DNA from: Acholoe squamosa
Lineage: Eukaryota; Annelida; Polychaeta; Phyllodocida; Polynoidae
Assembly: GCA_949317995.1 (NCBI GenBank)
Contig: OX439039.1
Coordinates: forward strand, 14,623,282-14,687,281
DNA length: 64,000 bases
Reading direction: 5' to 3'
This document shows, one piece after another, positions 20,025 through 29,733 of this stretch. The position numbers and the translations under genes are program-made. Below the pieces are notes generated by a model, which saw only the letters and a program-made list of their open reading frames with translations, was not told the DNA's origin and ran no database searches. Every line of letters starts with the position of its first letter. Positions within the stretch are counted from its first letter, which is position 1.

Positions 20025-20258
20025 ATGGCCTTAAGTGGATGGGGTACCCCCCAATCAGTAGCGGTAGTTAGAGACCAGTCACATGGGTCGTTTTGTAGCA
20101 CCTGTGGAAAGGTGTGTCGAGACAAGACAGACCTTAGAAAACACATCAGAACACATACTGGCGAAAAACCATTCCAGTGTCCGGTTTGTAATTACTGCTG
20201 TGCAGAAAAATCTAACATGACCAAGCACATGAAAAAACGACACTCACACTCACAGTAG
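20025..20258 (+). CDS. Alternative terminal exon, two C2H2 fingers (RDKT subfamily)
   Basis: Acceptor ctacagttgcag ends at 20024; ATG GCC TTA AGT starts a 77-codon frame ending 20258. Finger 1 is Cys24, Cys27, His40, His44 and finger 2 Cys52, Cys55, His68, His73. Both have Cys at the core Phe position (GKVCRDKTDL and NYCCAEKSNM). Contacts D,T,D,K and E,S,N,K. TGEKPF linker, tail SHSQ. Finger-2 remnants of close relatives lie at 20864 and 21607. Confidence 0.87.
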   Translation: MALSGWGTPQSVAVVRDQSHGSFCSTCGKVCRDKTDLRKHIRTHTGEKPFQCPVCNYCCAEKSNMTKHMKKRHSHSQ

Positions 20259-20551
20259 ACATCTAGGCCATGCACATAGACCAGAAAGCCATTTTGACCC
20301 TGCCTTCTAAGGGGGGAAAATCACAATTGGCTAGGTCAACATAGGCAGGTTGGCAGAAAAAAGTGTAAACCAGTCATTGTGCACCATTACACTATAGTTA
20401 ATAGAGCTGATGATATAAGGTACAGGTTCAAGCACCCATGTTTTCGTTTAATATAGTTTTACTACCATATTTATGTACTGTAAGAACTTGGTGATCTCAG
20501 TTCCTGGTGCCAGAAAATATGAATGTTTTGGTTCATATTTCACCCCCACAG

Positions 20552-20803
20552 TTGGCTGAAACCTCATTTAGATGGGGTAACCCAAGACCACCAGGTGGAA
20601 GAGGCCGGGCTCTTGTGGTTTGTGACACCTGTGGCAAGACATTTCGTGACAAAACGGATCTTATCAGACATATGAGGACACACACACAGGCGAAAAATCC
20701 TTTCCAGTGCAACATCTGTCAATATACTGACAAACAAAAATCTCACCTGCTGCAGCATATAAAAGCATGTCATAAGAAGTACCAGTTTTCAGGTGCATTT
20801 TGA
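20552..20803 (+). CDS. Alternative terminal exon with compensated linker frameshift
   Basis: Acceptor cacccccacag ends at 20551; TTG GCT GAA ACC opens an 83-codon phase-0 frame to 20803. Finger 1 (Cys24, Cys27, His40, His44) is canonical [14 protein letters not shown]. The linker reads HTQAKNPFQ instead of HTGEKPFQ: an extra CA in the CA run and an extra A in the A run together restore the frame with one added residue. Finger 2 (Cys53-His74) has Asp at the core Phe position. Probably a rescued or decaying exon. Confidence 0.8.
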   Translation: MAETSFRWGNPRPPGGRGRALVVCDTCGKTFRDKTDLIRHMRTHTQAKNPFQCNICQYTDKQKSHLLQHIKACHKKYQFSGAF

Positions 20804-20863
20804 TTAAGTTTAAAACAACATAGAAGAGACAGGAGGGAATATTAGTGTAAAAAAATGGTGTAA

Positions 20864-20950
20864 CTATCAGTGTCTGGTAAATACTGCTTCACAAAAAAAC
20901 CTATAACATGATGAAGCACATGAGAAAACTGCACTCACAGACATATCGGC
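20864..20950 (+). pseudogene. Finger-2 remnant
   Basis: tgtctggtaaatactgcttcacaaaaa...atgatgaagcacatgagaaaactgcactcacag matches the second finger of 20025-20258 with indels. No finger 1 precedes it. Confidence 0.6.
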
Positions 20951-21261
20951 CATGCACACAAATCAGAGAGCCATTTTCTAACCAAGTCCTTAGAAGGGGG
21001 AAAATTACAATCGACCTAGTCAAATTAGGCAGGTTGGCAGAAACAAGTTGTGCACCCACTAAGTAATGGTCAGAGTTTTCTCTCTATACTTGAAGTGATC
21101 GCTCTTTGTCTGAAATGAAGACGCCTGCAGTTTTTAAGGTGAGGTATTTGTGTACCACAAGAACTTGGTGATCTCAGTTCTTGGTGCCAGTTAGTGTAAG
21201 ATTCTTAGCTTTTATTCATAGAGAAAATATAAATGTCTTGGTTCATATTTGACCCCCACAG

Positions 21262-21484
21262 GTGAATGAAACCTCATTTAGATAGGGTAACCCAAGACTA
21301 GTTGGAAGATTCCGAAGTCTCCCGGCTTGTGACACCTGCGGCAAGACATTTCTTGACAAAACCAACCTTGCCAGGCATGTGAGGACATACACAGGCGTAA
21401 AACCTTTCCATTGCAATGTCTGAATATACCTGCAAACAAAAATGTCACCTGCAGCAGCATATGAATACATGTCATATGAAGTAG
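21262..21484 (+). pseudogene. RDKT-subfamily exon with stops
   Basis: A good acceptor (gacccccacag) and start GTG AAT GAA ACC TCA, but TGG has become TAG at codon 8, the second His of finger 1 is Tyr (RTYTG), and the second Cys of finger 2 is TGA. Relic stop TAG 21482-21484. Paralogue of 20552; the 3' flank (ttttcaggtgcattttga) is shared. Confidence 0.8.
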
Positions 21485-21606
21485 CAGTTTTCAGGTGCAT
21501 TTTGATTGAGTTTAAAACCACATTGCTAGGGGAAAAGTGTTGAATAGAAGGGAAGGAGGGGGGGGGGCGCGAAATTTTTGTGTAAATATTGGGTGTAACC
21601 ATTAGT

Positions 21607-21690
21607 GTCAGAAAAAGAAAAATCTAACATGATGAAGCACATCAGAAAACTGCACTCTGACTCAGAGACATCCGGGACAATTACACAGAC
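21607..21690 (+). pseudogene. Finger-2 remnant
   Basis: agtgtcagaaaaagaaaaatctaacatgatgaagcacatcagaaaactgcactc aligns with the end of finger 2 of 20025-20258; the rest of the exon is absent. Confidence 0.6.
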
Positions 21691-21918
21691 CAGAGAGCCA
21701 TTCTGTAACTATTGCTTGCCTTATGGGGAAAAATTACAATTGACTTTTGATGACAAAAGAGCATGTCCAAGCACTTTATTCATGGTTTAGCTTGATGTTT
21801 TTGTTTACAAGAACTTGGTGATCTCAGTTCCTTTTGCCAGTTGGTCTAAGATTCTTTACTTCTATTCATAGTTCATAAAGAAAATACAAATGTCTTGGCC
21901 CATATTTGACATCCACAG

Positions 21919-22139
21919 GCAGTCGAATCCTCATTTGGATGGGGGTAACCCAAGACAAGCAGTTGGAAGAGTTCAGAGTTCTGTGGCTTGTGGCACCTGT
22001 GGCAAGACATTTCGTGACAAAACCAACCTTAGCAGGCATATGAAGACACATACAGGCGAAATACCCTTCCAGTTTTTAATATGTGGTAAAGATTTTACAC
22101 AAAAAGGTGATTTTGACTAGGCACCAACACAAGTCATAA
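21919..22139 (+). pseudogene. RDKT-subfamily exon with frameshifts
   Basis: Acceptor catccacag ends at 21918. GCA GTC GAA TCC TCA follows, but an extra G (GGATGGGGG) brings TAA into phase 0. In the shifted frame finger 1 is normal; finger 2 has Phe for its first Cys (FQFLIC) and a second frameshift ends it at TAG before the histidines. Relic stop at 22137-22139. Sister of 22577. Confidence 0.8.
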
Positions 22140-22576
22140 CCACACAATTTGAAAAATGCGCTCAATATGTAAAACTGCTTCACTACCCTGCCTCATATAT
22201 ATAACTGACATATTTTAATATGCTGGCACAACATGAAAGCATGACATGAAGTAGCAGCAATTTTAACAGCATATGCTGATGTTCAAAACAGTTTTTATTA
22301 CTATTCAAGTTTATTTTAGAAACCAAATTGGGAATTTATGTTTGAAACTTTTTGTGTCATCAAATGATCTGGTTCGCAACACAATTGCTGTATATCTGAT
22401 GTCCAATGGGGAAACTCTCATGTTAAGTGAGCTCGCTGTATGGAGTTTGTAACAAGGATTAAAGAGGCCAACATATCATACATGTTTCAGCTTTAGGCCT
22501 ACATAGGCTATGGTATTAATTCTTCTTTATGGAAAGAGAAAATATAAATATCTTGGTTCATATTTGATATCCACAG
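22140..22576 (+). other. Intron-like spacer, duplicated
   Basis: Shares a run (ggcaacacaattg(a/c)tgtatatctg and flanks) with 22920-23050, and its last 60 bases (ggaaagagaaaatataaat...tttgatatccacag) with 23240-23289. It belongs to a tandemly duplicated unit. Confidence 0.6.
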
Positions 22577-22804
22577 GTGGCAGAATCCTCATTTGGATGG
22601 GGTAACACAAGACCAACAGTAGGAAGAGTCCAGAGTTCTGCGGCTTGTGGCACCTGTGGCAAGACATTTCGTGACAAAACCAACCTTAGCAGGCATATGA
22701 GGACACACACAGGCGAAAGACCATTTCAATGTTTATTGTGTGGTAAAGGTTTTATTCAGAAAAGTGATATGACTAGGCACAGACAAAGGCAGCACAAGTC
22801 ATAA
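22577..22804 (+). CDS. Alternative terminal exon, two C2H2 fingers (RDKT subfamily)
   Basis: Acceptor gatatccacag ends at 22576; GTG GCA GAA TCC begins a 75-codon phase-0 frame to 22804. Finger 1 Cys24, Cys27, His40, His44 and finger 2 Cys52, Cys55, His68, His73 are complete with core Phe/Leu or Met. Contacts D,T,N,R and Q,S,D,R. TGERPF linker. This is the least damaged member of its local cluster and a good reference for the pseudo-copies at 19202, 19478, 21262 and 21919. Confidence 0.9.
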   Translation: MAESSFGWGNTRPTVGRVQSSAACGTCGKTFRDKTNLSRHMRTHTGERPFQCLLCGKGFIQKSDMTRHRQRQHKS

Positions 22805-23289
22805 CTAGATGAACATTTCACTGCCGTATCTTAGTTATAGGTGACATACTTCAATATGGCAGCACAATATTTTCATGTGCATATGATGAAAGCTACTATC
22901 TCTCTCTTTTTTTAAAGGAAAAATAAATGGAGAAATTGGTAAGGAACAATTTGTGTCAACATTGAAAGTTCTGGTTGGCAACACAATTGATGTATATCTG
23001 TTATCTAAAGGTGAATGTCTCATATCTTGTCTACTAACTGTTTGGATACCTTGTTATAATGTTGCATATTTAAAGAAAGGACTTAGTTGTAAATTGTGTT
23101 TCCTACTTTTTCCTCACCCACTAATAGTTCTCAGGTCTTTGCATGATGACCCCTAGTTAATAGAAATTATGATGAAGGTACAAGTACATTATGTATCTTT
23201 CATCTTTAGGCCTAAATGGGCCAAGAAATCTTTACTCCTTTATGGAAAGAGAAAATATAAATGTCTTGGTCCATATTTGATATCCACAG
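22805..23289 (+). other. Intron-like spacer, duplicated
   Basis: Second copy of the spacer described at 22140-22576. Ends in gatatccacag. Confidence 0.55.
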
Positions 23290-23499
23290 GCGGCCGAGTC
23301 ATCAAGACCATCAGGTGGAAGAGGCCGAACTCTTGTGGCTTGTGACGTTTGTGGTAAGACATTTCGTGACAAGACAGACCTTGGCAGGCATATGATGAGA
23401 CATACGGGCGAAAAACCCTTCCATTGTAACGTTTGTCAATACAGCTGTATCCGAAAATCTTACCTGATTAAGCATATGAAAACACGTCATGCGAAGTAA
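23290..23499 (+). CDS. Alternative terminal exon, two C2H2 fingers (RDKT subfamily)
   Basis: Acceptor gatatccacag ends at 23289; GCG GCC GAG TCA TCA opens a 69-codon phase-0 frame ending TAA 23497-23499. It has no early ATG and is easily missed by start-based prediction. Finger 1 is Cys18, Cys21, His34, His38 (RHMMRH); finger 2 Cys46-His67 has Cys for core Phe (QYSCIRKSYL). Contacts D,T,D,R and R,S,Y,K. TGEKPF linker. Compared with 22577 about seven pre-finger codons are missing without frame change. Confidence 0.86.
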   Translation, partial: AAESSRPSGGRGRTLVACDVCGKTFRDKTDLGRHMMRHTGEKPFHCNVCQYSCIRKSYLIKHMKTRHAK

Positions 23500-24430
23500 C
23501 AGTTTTCACATGCATTTTGTAACTGCTCTTGGTTGGATAAAAGTGGGTTTGTTCGTTGGTCTTTGTAAGTGCCCGTGTATACATTAGGTTATGAACAGCT
23601 TGGCAGTAGAGATTATCTGCAAAACTTGAAATTGTTGTAGAGTTTAGTTGATTTGCTCGAAGGTTTGCCCTTTTTTCTGGTTAGTTGTTAAGAGTTCCTT
23701 GGAAAAGCTGATTTTGTGCCAGCCTCAAGGCCGATATATGTTAGAAAATTGAGCAAGAAAAAAAAAAAAGACTGTTTCACAGGAAGGTATTTTGCTGTCC
23801 TTCAAGTTAACATGCTGATAAATACTAAGGCATGGTAGCATATTTCATTAACCCTGAAATAATCTTAACAAAAGAACTACAGTAAAGTGACATGGACAGC
23901 TTCTTTTGTTAACTCAGAAGAGTTATAGGTACCACCATGGATTAACACTTTTGGAGGGTGCTGAAAACGAGACAAAAATGTGGAACTATTGCCGAAATAA
24001 AGCATCAAATAAGTGTTTTTTCTTCTTCATTAAATATGGTATCATTCATGTAGACTAAAGTGTAAAGGTCATGTAGATCACAACTGATTAGTCAAAGAAG
24101 GTCTTATCTTATCATAATTCATTGATAACAAATTGGTGTCTGGAACCTGTGCAGAGGCGACGCTATCAGTGTCCAATGTTAAAGTATATACCTTCCATTT
24201 GGAAACCTTTGGATACCTTTTTCCCTACCCCTTTGACCCATGTGTTAACCACCTGGCTCTCTAAGCAGATGTCTTGTTGTGTTGGGACTATACTTATTAA
24301 CAGATTACAGTACTAAACATCCGATTGGAGCTAGTGACTGGGAGTGCTGATGTCAGACCAAATGCCACCCATCCCCCTCTCTTCCGAGTTAGCTGCGCCC
24401 ATGGTACATACATCCCTCTAGTTCTTACAG
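23500..24430 (+). other. Spacer with poly(A) signal
   Basis: About 930 bases; AATAAA at 23996-24001 and an A-rich tract at 23755-23770. Ends in ctagttcttacag. No coding signal. Confidence 0.5.
23996..24001 (+). terminator. Candidate polyadenylation signal AATAAA
   Basis: About 500 bases after the 23290 exon, followed by a T-rich stretch (gtgttttttcttcttc) that resembles a downstream element. The best-looking poly(A) site of this cluster. Confidence 0.55.
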
Positions 24431-24816
24431 GCCTTGCTTACTGCGGATACCATCAGCTCGGACCAGATCCAGAGGCCTATTATACATCATACGGCTATGG
24501 AAAGAAGTACGCCAGTATGTGGAGTGCGCAAAGATTTGTAAACGGAAATCTCACCTCAAAGACCACCTGACAACGCATTCTACAGAAAAAGCCATTTCAG
24601 TGTACAATCCAGGGATGAAAGTCTTCAGGGATTTCCCTGATTTCAGGGATTTTGAAGGCCTCATATATTCATACAAAAATCCAGGTTTTTGGGTTGATAT
24701 TGTCCCTTTTTAGGGATTTTCATGCTCTGTGACTTTCATCCCTGACAATCTGCCATAAGAAATTCAACCGGAAATTCACTCTAACAAATCATATCAAGAA
24801 CTGCCATAAATCATGA
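24431..24816 (+). pseudogene. Two-finger exon split by a MITE
   Basis: Acceptor gttcttacag ends at 24430. Phase 0 runs to a TAA; in another frame finger 1 reads ECAKICKRKSHLKDHLTTH (KVC type, first Cys not found). Finger 2 begins CAG TGT ACA ATC, is cut by a 135-bp transposon (24610-24744), and resumes TGC CAT AAG AAA TTC...CAC-like ending at TGA 24814-24816. The linker is also frameshifted. Confidence 0.78.
24610..24744. mobile_element. 135-bp MITE inside a finger codon stretch
   Basis: Ends are CAGGGATGAAAGTC and GACTTTCATCCCTG, perfect inverted repeats, flanked by ACAATC at 24604-24609 and 24745-24750. Internal palindromic 'cagggatttccctgatttcagggattt' is shared with the copies at 54085 and 59580. 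It interrupts finger 2 of the 24431 exon between its two cysteine codons. Confidence 0.88.
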
Positions 24817-25146
24817 TGAAAGCTTTATTCACGCTTAGTAAACTTGATATACTAGGGAATGGGGCATCTGAAACCTGCATATGGTACTAGGCCACCTGAT
24901 CAAATCAATTTGAAGGCAAGGCTTTCTGGAATTAGTTCATAGATTGTGGAGAATGGACAGAACCATGTTGGCAGAGAACATCTTATGAATGAAAAAGTTC
25001 CCTGACAGGCGCTTTGAAAAACCACACAAGATGAAAATGAAGTTTAAGTGCCCTGACAGTGCTTAGAAAACACGCGACATTAAAATAAAGTTTTTCCAGT
25101 TGCTTAGACTTAATTGTGACCCATGTGCATCTCTTTGTGATTACAG
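24817..25146 (+). other. Inter-exon DNA
   Basis: Spacer ending in the acceptor ctttgtgattacag. Nothing recognised. Confidence 0.45.
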
Positions 25147-25413
25147 GTGTGGCCTGAAGGTGTTGAGATACGTAGCATCCGCAGCCTCCGAGGCAGAAAG
25201 GCGGCAGCACGCCAATGTTCACAATGCCCTAAAGTATGCGTCGATACGGTCCACCTGGATGAACATATGCGCTCACATACCCGCGAACGACCCTTCCACT
25301 GCTCACACTGTGTCAGCCAATTCATGATGAAATCAGGCTTGGAGAAACACATGAGGAAATTTCATCCATATGCTTTAGCTGAAGGAGAGGTTAAAAGCGA
25401 GGACTCAGTTTAA
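25147..25413 (+). CDS. Alternative terminal exon, two fingers, KVC subfamily
   Basis: Acceptor tgtgattacag ends at 25146; GTG TGG CCT GAA starts an 88-codon frame to 25413. Finger 1 (Cys24, Cys27, His40, His44) has Cys31 for core Phe (PKVCVDTVHL); finger 2 is Cys52-His73. Contacts D,V,H,E and M,S,G,K. Linker HTRERPF (Gly to Arg). Pre-finger RGRK is basic. The tail has VKSE, matching the sumoylation consensus psi-K-x-E. Higher GC than neighbours. Confidence 0.86.
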   Translation: MWPEGVEIRSIRSLRGRKAAARQCSQCPKVCVDTVHLDEHMRSHTRERPFHCSHCVSQFMMKSGLEKHMRKFHPYALAEGEVKSEDSV

Positions 25414-25960
25414 TGCAGTGCCATGTTTGAAGGGCATGCATATAAATGTCACTCAGCTCTTTTGCATATTCCTGGCAAGAGTCAAAAACAAAGCAGCTGG
25501 ATTCTGTGAAGACAATTCTGAAGCATCTGTGCAAAGAAAGAATTTGGTCCTCCCTCCGGTGTGGACCCCTGCCTCACAATGCCGATCGTTGTTTGTACAA
25601 TGTTAGTCAGGAGTGTACAAGTAATGATGTATGAAATTTGAAATTAAACCATCAAAAGGAATTGTTTCATGCGTTTAATCTCCTTCTTGATTAGTATATA
25701 TGATCTATATGTAGAAGAATTCAAATGGAAGGCGGCCATAACAAATAGATGACTGATATAGCTTGGGTTGAGGTCATTTTTCAACTTTCCCATGTTGACA
25801 ATGCTCCCTATTTATATTCAGGATAGACAGGTTTGATGCATGCGGTTTACATGTTCTATATCATACACGTGTGAGATTACTTTTGGGTTTCCTCCTTTAT
25901 TCTAACAACTGATAATAATATTTCAAGTAGAACTAATATGTATCAATACTATGGTTCCAG
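25414..25960 (+). other. Inter-exon DNA with poly(A) signal
   Basis: Contains ATTAAA at 25643-25648, about 230 bases after the preceding stop. Ends in acceptor actatggttccag. Confidence 0.5.
25643..25648 (+). terminator. Candidate polyadenylation signal ATTAAA
   Basis: Common variant hexamer at a suitable distance from the 25147 exon. Confidence 0.4.
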
Positions 25961-26233
25961 ATACCACAGCTCGTGGAGAAGTATAGAATTGAGTCTGACA
26001 ATTCAGAGACAATCAAGGTGCGGAAACACAGCCTGACATGTGGCATCTGCGGAAGACTTTGTTGGGACAACTCGCATTTAACGGACCATATGAGGACCCA
26101 CACAGGAGAGAAGCCATTTCAGTGTACGCTTTGCGGAGTAAAGTTTAACCGCAAGTCTAACATGCTAGTACACATGAGGAATAAGCATGGGGCTCAGAAT
26201 CCTATCCCCCGGGGCAGCCAACCTCTCTTCTAG
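25961..26233 (+). CDS. Alternative terminal exon, two C2H2 fingers
   Basis: Acceptor tggttccag ends at 25960; ATA CCA CAG CTC GTG opens a 90-codon phase-0 frame to 26233. Finger 1 (Cys27, Cys30, His43, His47) has Cys34 for core Phe (GRLCWDNSHL); finger 2 (CTLC, Cys55-His76) is canonical. Contacts D,S,H,D and R,S,N,V. TGEKPF linker. Tail GAQNPIPRGSQPLF is Pro/Gly-rich. Links the KVC and PCEICGR groups in sequence. Confidence 0.88.
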   Translation: MPQLVEKYRIESDNSETIKVRKHSLTCGICGRLCWDNSHLTDHMRTHTGEKPFQCTLCGVKFNRKSNMLVHMRNKHGAQNPIPRGSQPLF

Positions 26234-26326
26234 GGGACTTCATTTTGAGGAGCCCATTGCGTCACTGCGAAATACAACCGATGATTTAGAAGTATAAGCC
26301 TGGTGATTGGTGCTTTTTCAGTTAGA

Positions 26327-26332
26327 AATAAA
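26327..26332 (+). terminator. Candidate polyadenylation signal AATAAA
   Basis: About 95 bases after the stop of the 25961 exon. Confidence 0.5.
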
Positions 26333-26952
26333 AGAAGATAATTCAGATGTATTTTGCATGTTTACCTCAGCTTCTTCATGTCAAAGTCATTTGCACTTGA
26401 CGCCTAAAGGCGGGATTTTCTGCAATGTCTGTGTTATCAGGATTGGATCTGGTTGGGAAGTCTGATGGAGGGTTGGATGAACTAAAGGACTAAAAAAGGG
26501 AGGATAGGTCTTGATCACTCATTGGCCCAGGGTTCCCCCGGGCTATTGGCGGCGCCTTTTCAGCCAAATCCACAAATTTGTTATCACCAACTTTAGGGTG
26601 TAATCATTCAGTGATATACTGTTATTTCACACAAGCCAAATGAAAGTTTCAAATCTCATCTATCAGACAATATTTTGTCCTTCATGGTGAGTGATGTCTT
26701 TCTCTATGTAAAATGCTGCTGTACGTACATCATGTTTTCATGTGCCATACTGACTACAAGGCCCTTAAGCATTGGGTCTATGGGTGCGATAGATTTTAGT
26801 GATAGAATTAACACATGGTCTCTTATGGGAATTACCAGATTAAGACACTTTTTTTCAGCAGGTGAGCTTCAGGTAGTCCAGCTGTACTGATAACAAATGC
26901 GATAGCACCTACAGCCGAAGGGTTATATATATTGTCAAAAAGTGAAGTGATA

Positions 26953-26972
26953 GGTCTCCATATATGGAGACC
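26953..26972. repeat. 20-bp perfect palindrome
   Basis: GGTCTCCATATATGGAGACC, self-complementary with no loop. No flanking element recognised. Confidence 0.6.
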
Positions 26973-28577
26973 GATCATTAGAAGACCGTTTATGTAGTTA
27001 TATGTATCATCGCTAGATCTTAGGAAGGTCTATTCATTGACCTGTCATATACCTTCTTTTTTAGTCGGCAGATGGCATGCGATGTCCGTGTAGCCTATGA
27101 CGGTCCAGTTTTCATGAACAGTCTCTCTTGATTTTTGGCAAGGAAGTGTCATTGGCGGCATCTTTTCAGCCATGGTACGTTGATCAGAATGGAATACTTT
27201 AAGTGGGAATTTCTTCTACAAAATATGGGAAAATAAATAGTGACAGTCCACTACAGTACATCCATAATTGCTCTATAGCAGATGTTTTATTTTAATTCAA
27301 TCTTTTTTGGATATTTGGTGGAAGACCCTGGGCCATAAGTGCTCTATAGCACACATAAATTTATTTTGTTCCTATCAGCATCATCTGTGTACTACCCTCA
27401 GCAGATACCAGGCAAAAGTGTATTAAAGATTCTCTCATATAATTCTTTATTGGCTCAGGGTACCTCCTGAGTCTATACCACCGGGTAGGTGGTGGCATTT
27501 TCCAAAAAACAGACATCAAATTTACAATGTCAATTTTCATCCAGAATTTCCAAATAAAATTTCATAAAACACATGCAGATGGATAAACAAGGTGCTATTG
27601 TATCCATCTGAAACAGTAAAAATGAAAAAGAAACAAAGCAAAACAACCATTTTACCTTTTGAAGAAAAGGAATGGTTTCAGGTGCCAATTTTCTCCCAGA
27701 GATTTTCCCATAGGGTCTACTACTAAAGTGGAAGGAAAATCAGTGATTTCCTTCTTTGTTCCTATTTGGTCTAAGCCCAGACCACCAAAAAGCGTCTTAT
27801 TGTGAGACGCTTTCAACTTCCGGTTTTCAGTACATGCCGGCAACAGCAGAGCAAATACTAGATGAGGCACATGGATAGGTCTTGTCCTTAAATTGTAGAT
27901 CATAGTTAACGAGTCAAGTAATACCATAGATCTACTTGATCTACACCTAAAGGCTTTATTGGTTATTTGAACTCGTTTTCTGAAGGGCCTTTTCAATATC
28001 AATGTTTTCTGTCCTATTTCTACATTTATGGTTCTATATCCTAGTAAATTTGCATGAAACAAGTTGAAAATGATATATAGGTCATAGGATATTTGTTTTA
28101 TCTTTTTTTTTTTTTTTGATTTTTTTTTGTTTACCCATTTTTCTAGATTTTTTTTTTTTTTTTTTCAGTAGTTACCAAAAAACATCACAAAGCAATGCTA
28201 CTTAATGTGAAATAACCACCTTACAGAGACAGGAATATAGCCAAATTTTATTCTAAAGTTATCTCGATGAAAATGACAACAGAATGGTGCAGTCATTTCT
28301 TTTTCATTTAAAAATTCCATATTTTCCTGAAGGTTTAAAGAAATGTAACTTTAATGCGTGGGTTTGAGTTCCTCTTCTCCCCATAATATGGTGCCACCAA
28401 GGAGTTTTCTAGGTTCACTATAGAGGGCAGCACAAGTCACCTACCTCTGTAGATAGCCTCATACACTAACTCAAGCCTGTCCCATTGTACACTTAAGGCC
28501 TATGGCCTATGCCTATCACCTCCACTATACAATCTATATACGCCCATTTACTTGACTCGTTCTTTAATGGCTTCCAG

Positions 28578-28803
28578 CAGAGATGACAGAGTTTCAGATT
28601 TTCTCTGATTTCAGAGTTTCAAAGGTGATATTTTACTGCACAAATAATAATAAAAAAAAAATTAAAATGAATATTTTATAATTCTGATAATCCTTAAAGA
28701 TACACCCAACCCAAAGTGATTAATTTTGAAGGTATTTGTCACTCTGATTAGGGTATAACCCCACTTTTGAAGTGCCCAAATATCGAACTGACATCTCTCT
28801 GAA
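28578..28803. mobile_element. Probable relative of the CAGRGATG MITEs
   Basis: Left end CAGAGATGACAG followed by an internal 'tttcag...ctgatttcagagttt' pattern like the 24610 family; right end CTGACATCTCT. No clean target duplication, so the boundaries are approximate. Confidence 0.45.
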
Positions 28804-29055
28804 TCCAGACACCCTTCTATTCTCTATTAAAGATAATGCACGGCACCTTGTTAAAGCTTTACAGAGAAGATATCAATTTAGTTATTTTTCCCTTGTGCAA
28901 TATATAAGAACAAGCCTTTAACAAAATACTGATTGACTAACTTGATTAATAATGTTCCTAGCAGTATTATCTGTAATCTACCTTCCCTCAGCAAATACAA
29001 GGGAGAAGTATCTTGAAAAATCCTATATAATTCTTTATTGTTATCCTGGTTGTAG

Positions 29056-29733
29056 GTGGAAGATGATGCAGAAAAAAATACTGCTGCCAAAACCAAACTC
29101 AAAAGAAGAGTTTTCACATCCGGGAAAAGAGTCAAGCGAGGTCCTAAGAAAAGGACTGAGCCGTTTCAGTGCACCGAATGTCCTAAGACCTTCATGCTGA
29201 GGCACCATTTTGTGGATCATATGAATATGCACAATGGCGTGAAACCATGGGCTTGTGATGTTTGCGGGAAAGCCTTCGTTCAACGCTCAGCAAGGGACTG
29301 CCATGTGAAGGCGCGACATGGTGTGGAGACGCCTTACATGTGTAACTACTGTGGACTCTGCTTCAAAGTAAAAGGTTCATGGAATCACCACCTAAGAACC
29401 AAGCATGCAGATAAGAGTGATAAACCAAAGACAGAAAATACAAAGTCAGCTGCACCGAAAAAGATTTTCCAGTGCACGGTGTGTGGAAGAATCCACCATA
29501 TGAAGCACCACTTTGATGACCATATGCGCATACATACTGGAGAACGCCCATTTGAGTGCGACCAATGCGACAAGGCATTTAAACAGAGAGCTGCCCTCCG
29601 ACTCCACAAATTTACACACAGCAAGGTTGCGGCACACCAATGTGTCTTCTGTGGTACCAGGTTCAAGGTCAAAGCCAACATGAAGGCCCATATCAAAAGG
29701 AAACATCCTGGTTTTGAAATTGAGACTGGATAG
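29056..29733 (+). CDS. Alternative terminal exon, six C2H2 fingers
   Basis: Acceptor cctggttgtag ends at 29055; GTG GAA GAT GAT begins a 225-codon phase-0 frame to 29733. After an acidic then very basic start (KLKRR, KRVKRGPKKR: nuclear signal) come fingers Cys39-His59, Cys67-His88, Cys96-His117, a 22-residue Lys-rich spacer, then Cys140-His160, Cys168-His188, Cys196-His217. The two triads resemble each other finger for finger (RHHFVDH/KHHFDDH, QRSARDCH/QRAALRLH, KVKGSWNHH/KVKANMKAH), implying an internal duplication. Finger 4 has His at the core Phe position. Sister exon at 31367. Confidence 0.92.
   Translation: MEDDAEKNTAAKTKLKRRVFTSGKRVKRGPKKRTEPFQCTECPKTFMLRHHFVDHMNMHNGVKPWACDVCGKAFVQRSARDCHVKARHGVETPYMCNYCGLCFKVKGSWNHHLRTKHADKSDKPKTENTKSAAPKKIFQCTVCGRIHHMKHHFDDHMRIHTGERPFECDQCDKAFKQRAALRLHKFTHSKVAAHQCVFCGTRFKVKANMKAHIKRKHPGFEIETG

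Larger units (their letters stand above)
26234..29055 (+). other. 2.8-kb region without intact exons
   Basis: Holds AATAAA (26327-26332), a 20-bp palindrome (26953-26972), a decayed copy of the intron that precedes the six-finger exon (27372-27462), T-rich tracts near 28100-28165, and a TIR-like element (about 28578-28803). A 136-codon minus frame at 27652-28062 has no domain I recognise. Confidence 0.5.

Noticed and set aside
27652-28062. 136-codon minus-strand open frame
   Set aside because: No recognisable domain, no splice or promoter context, AT-rich DNA where such frames occur by chance.
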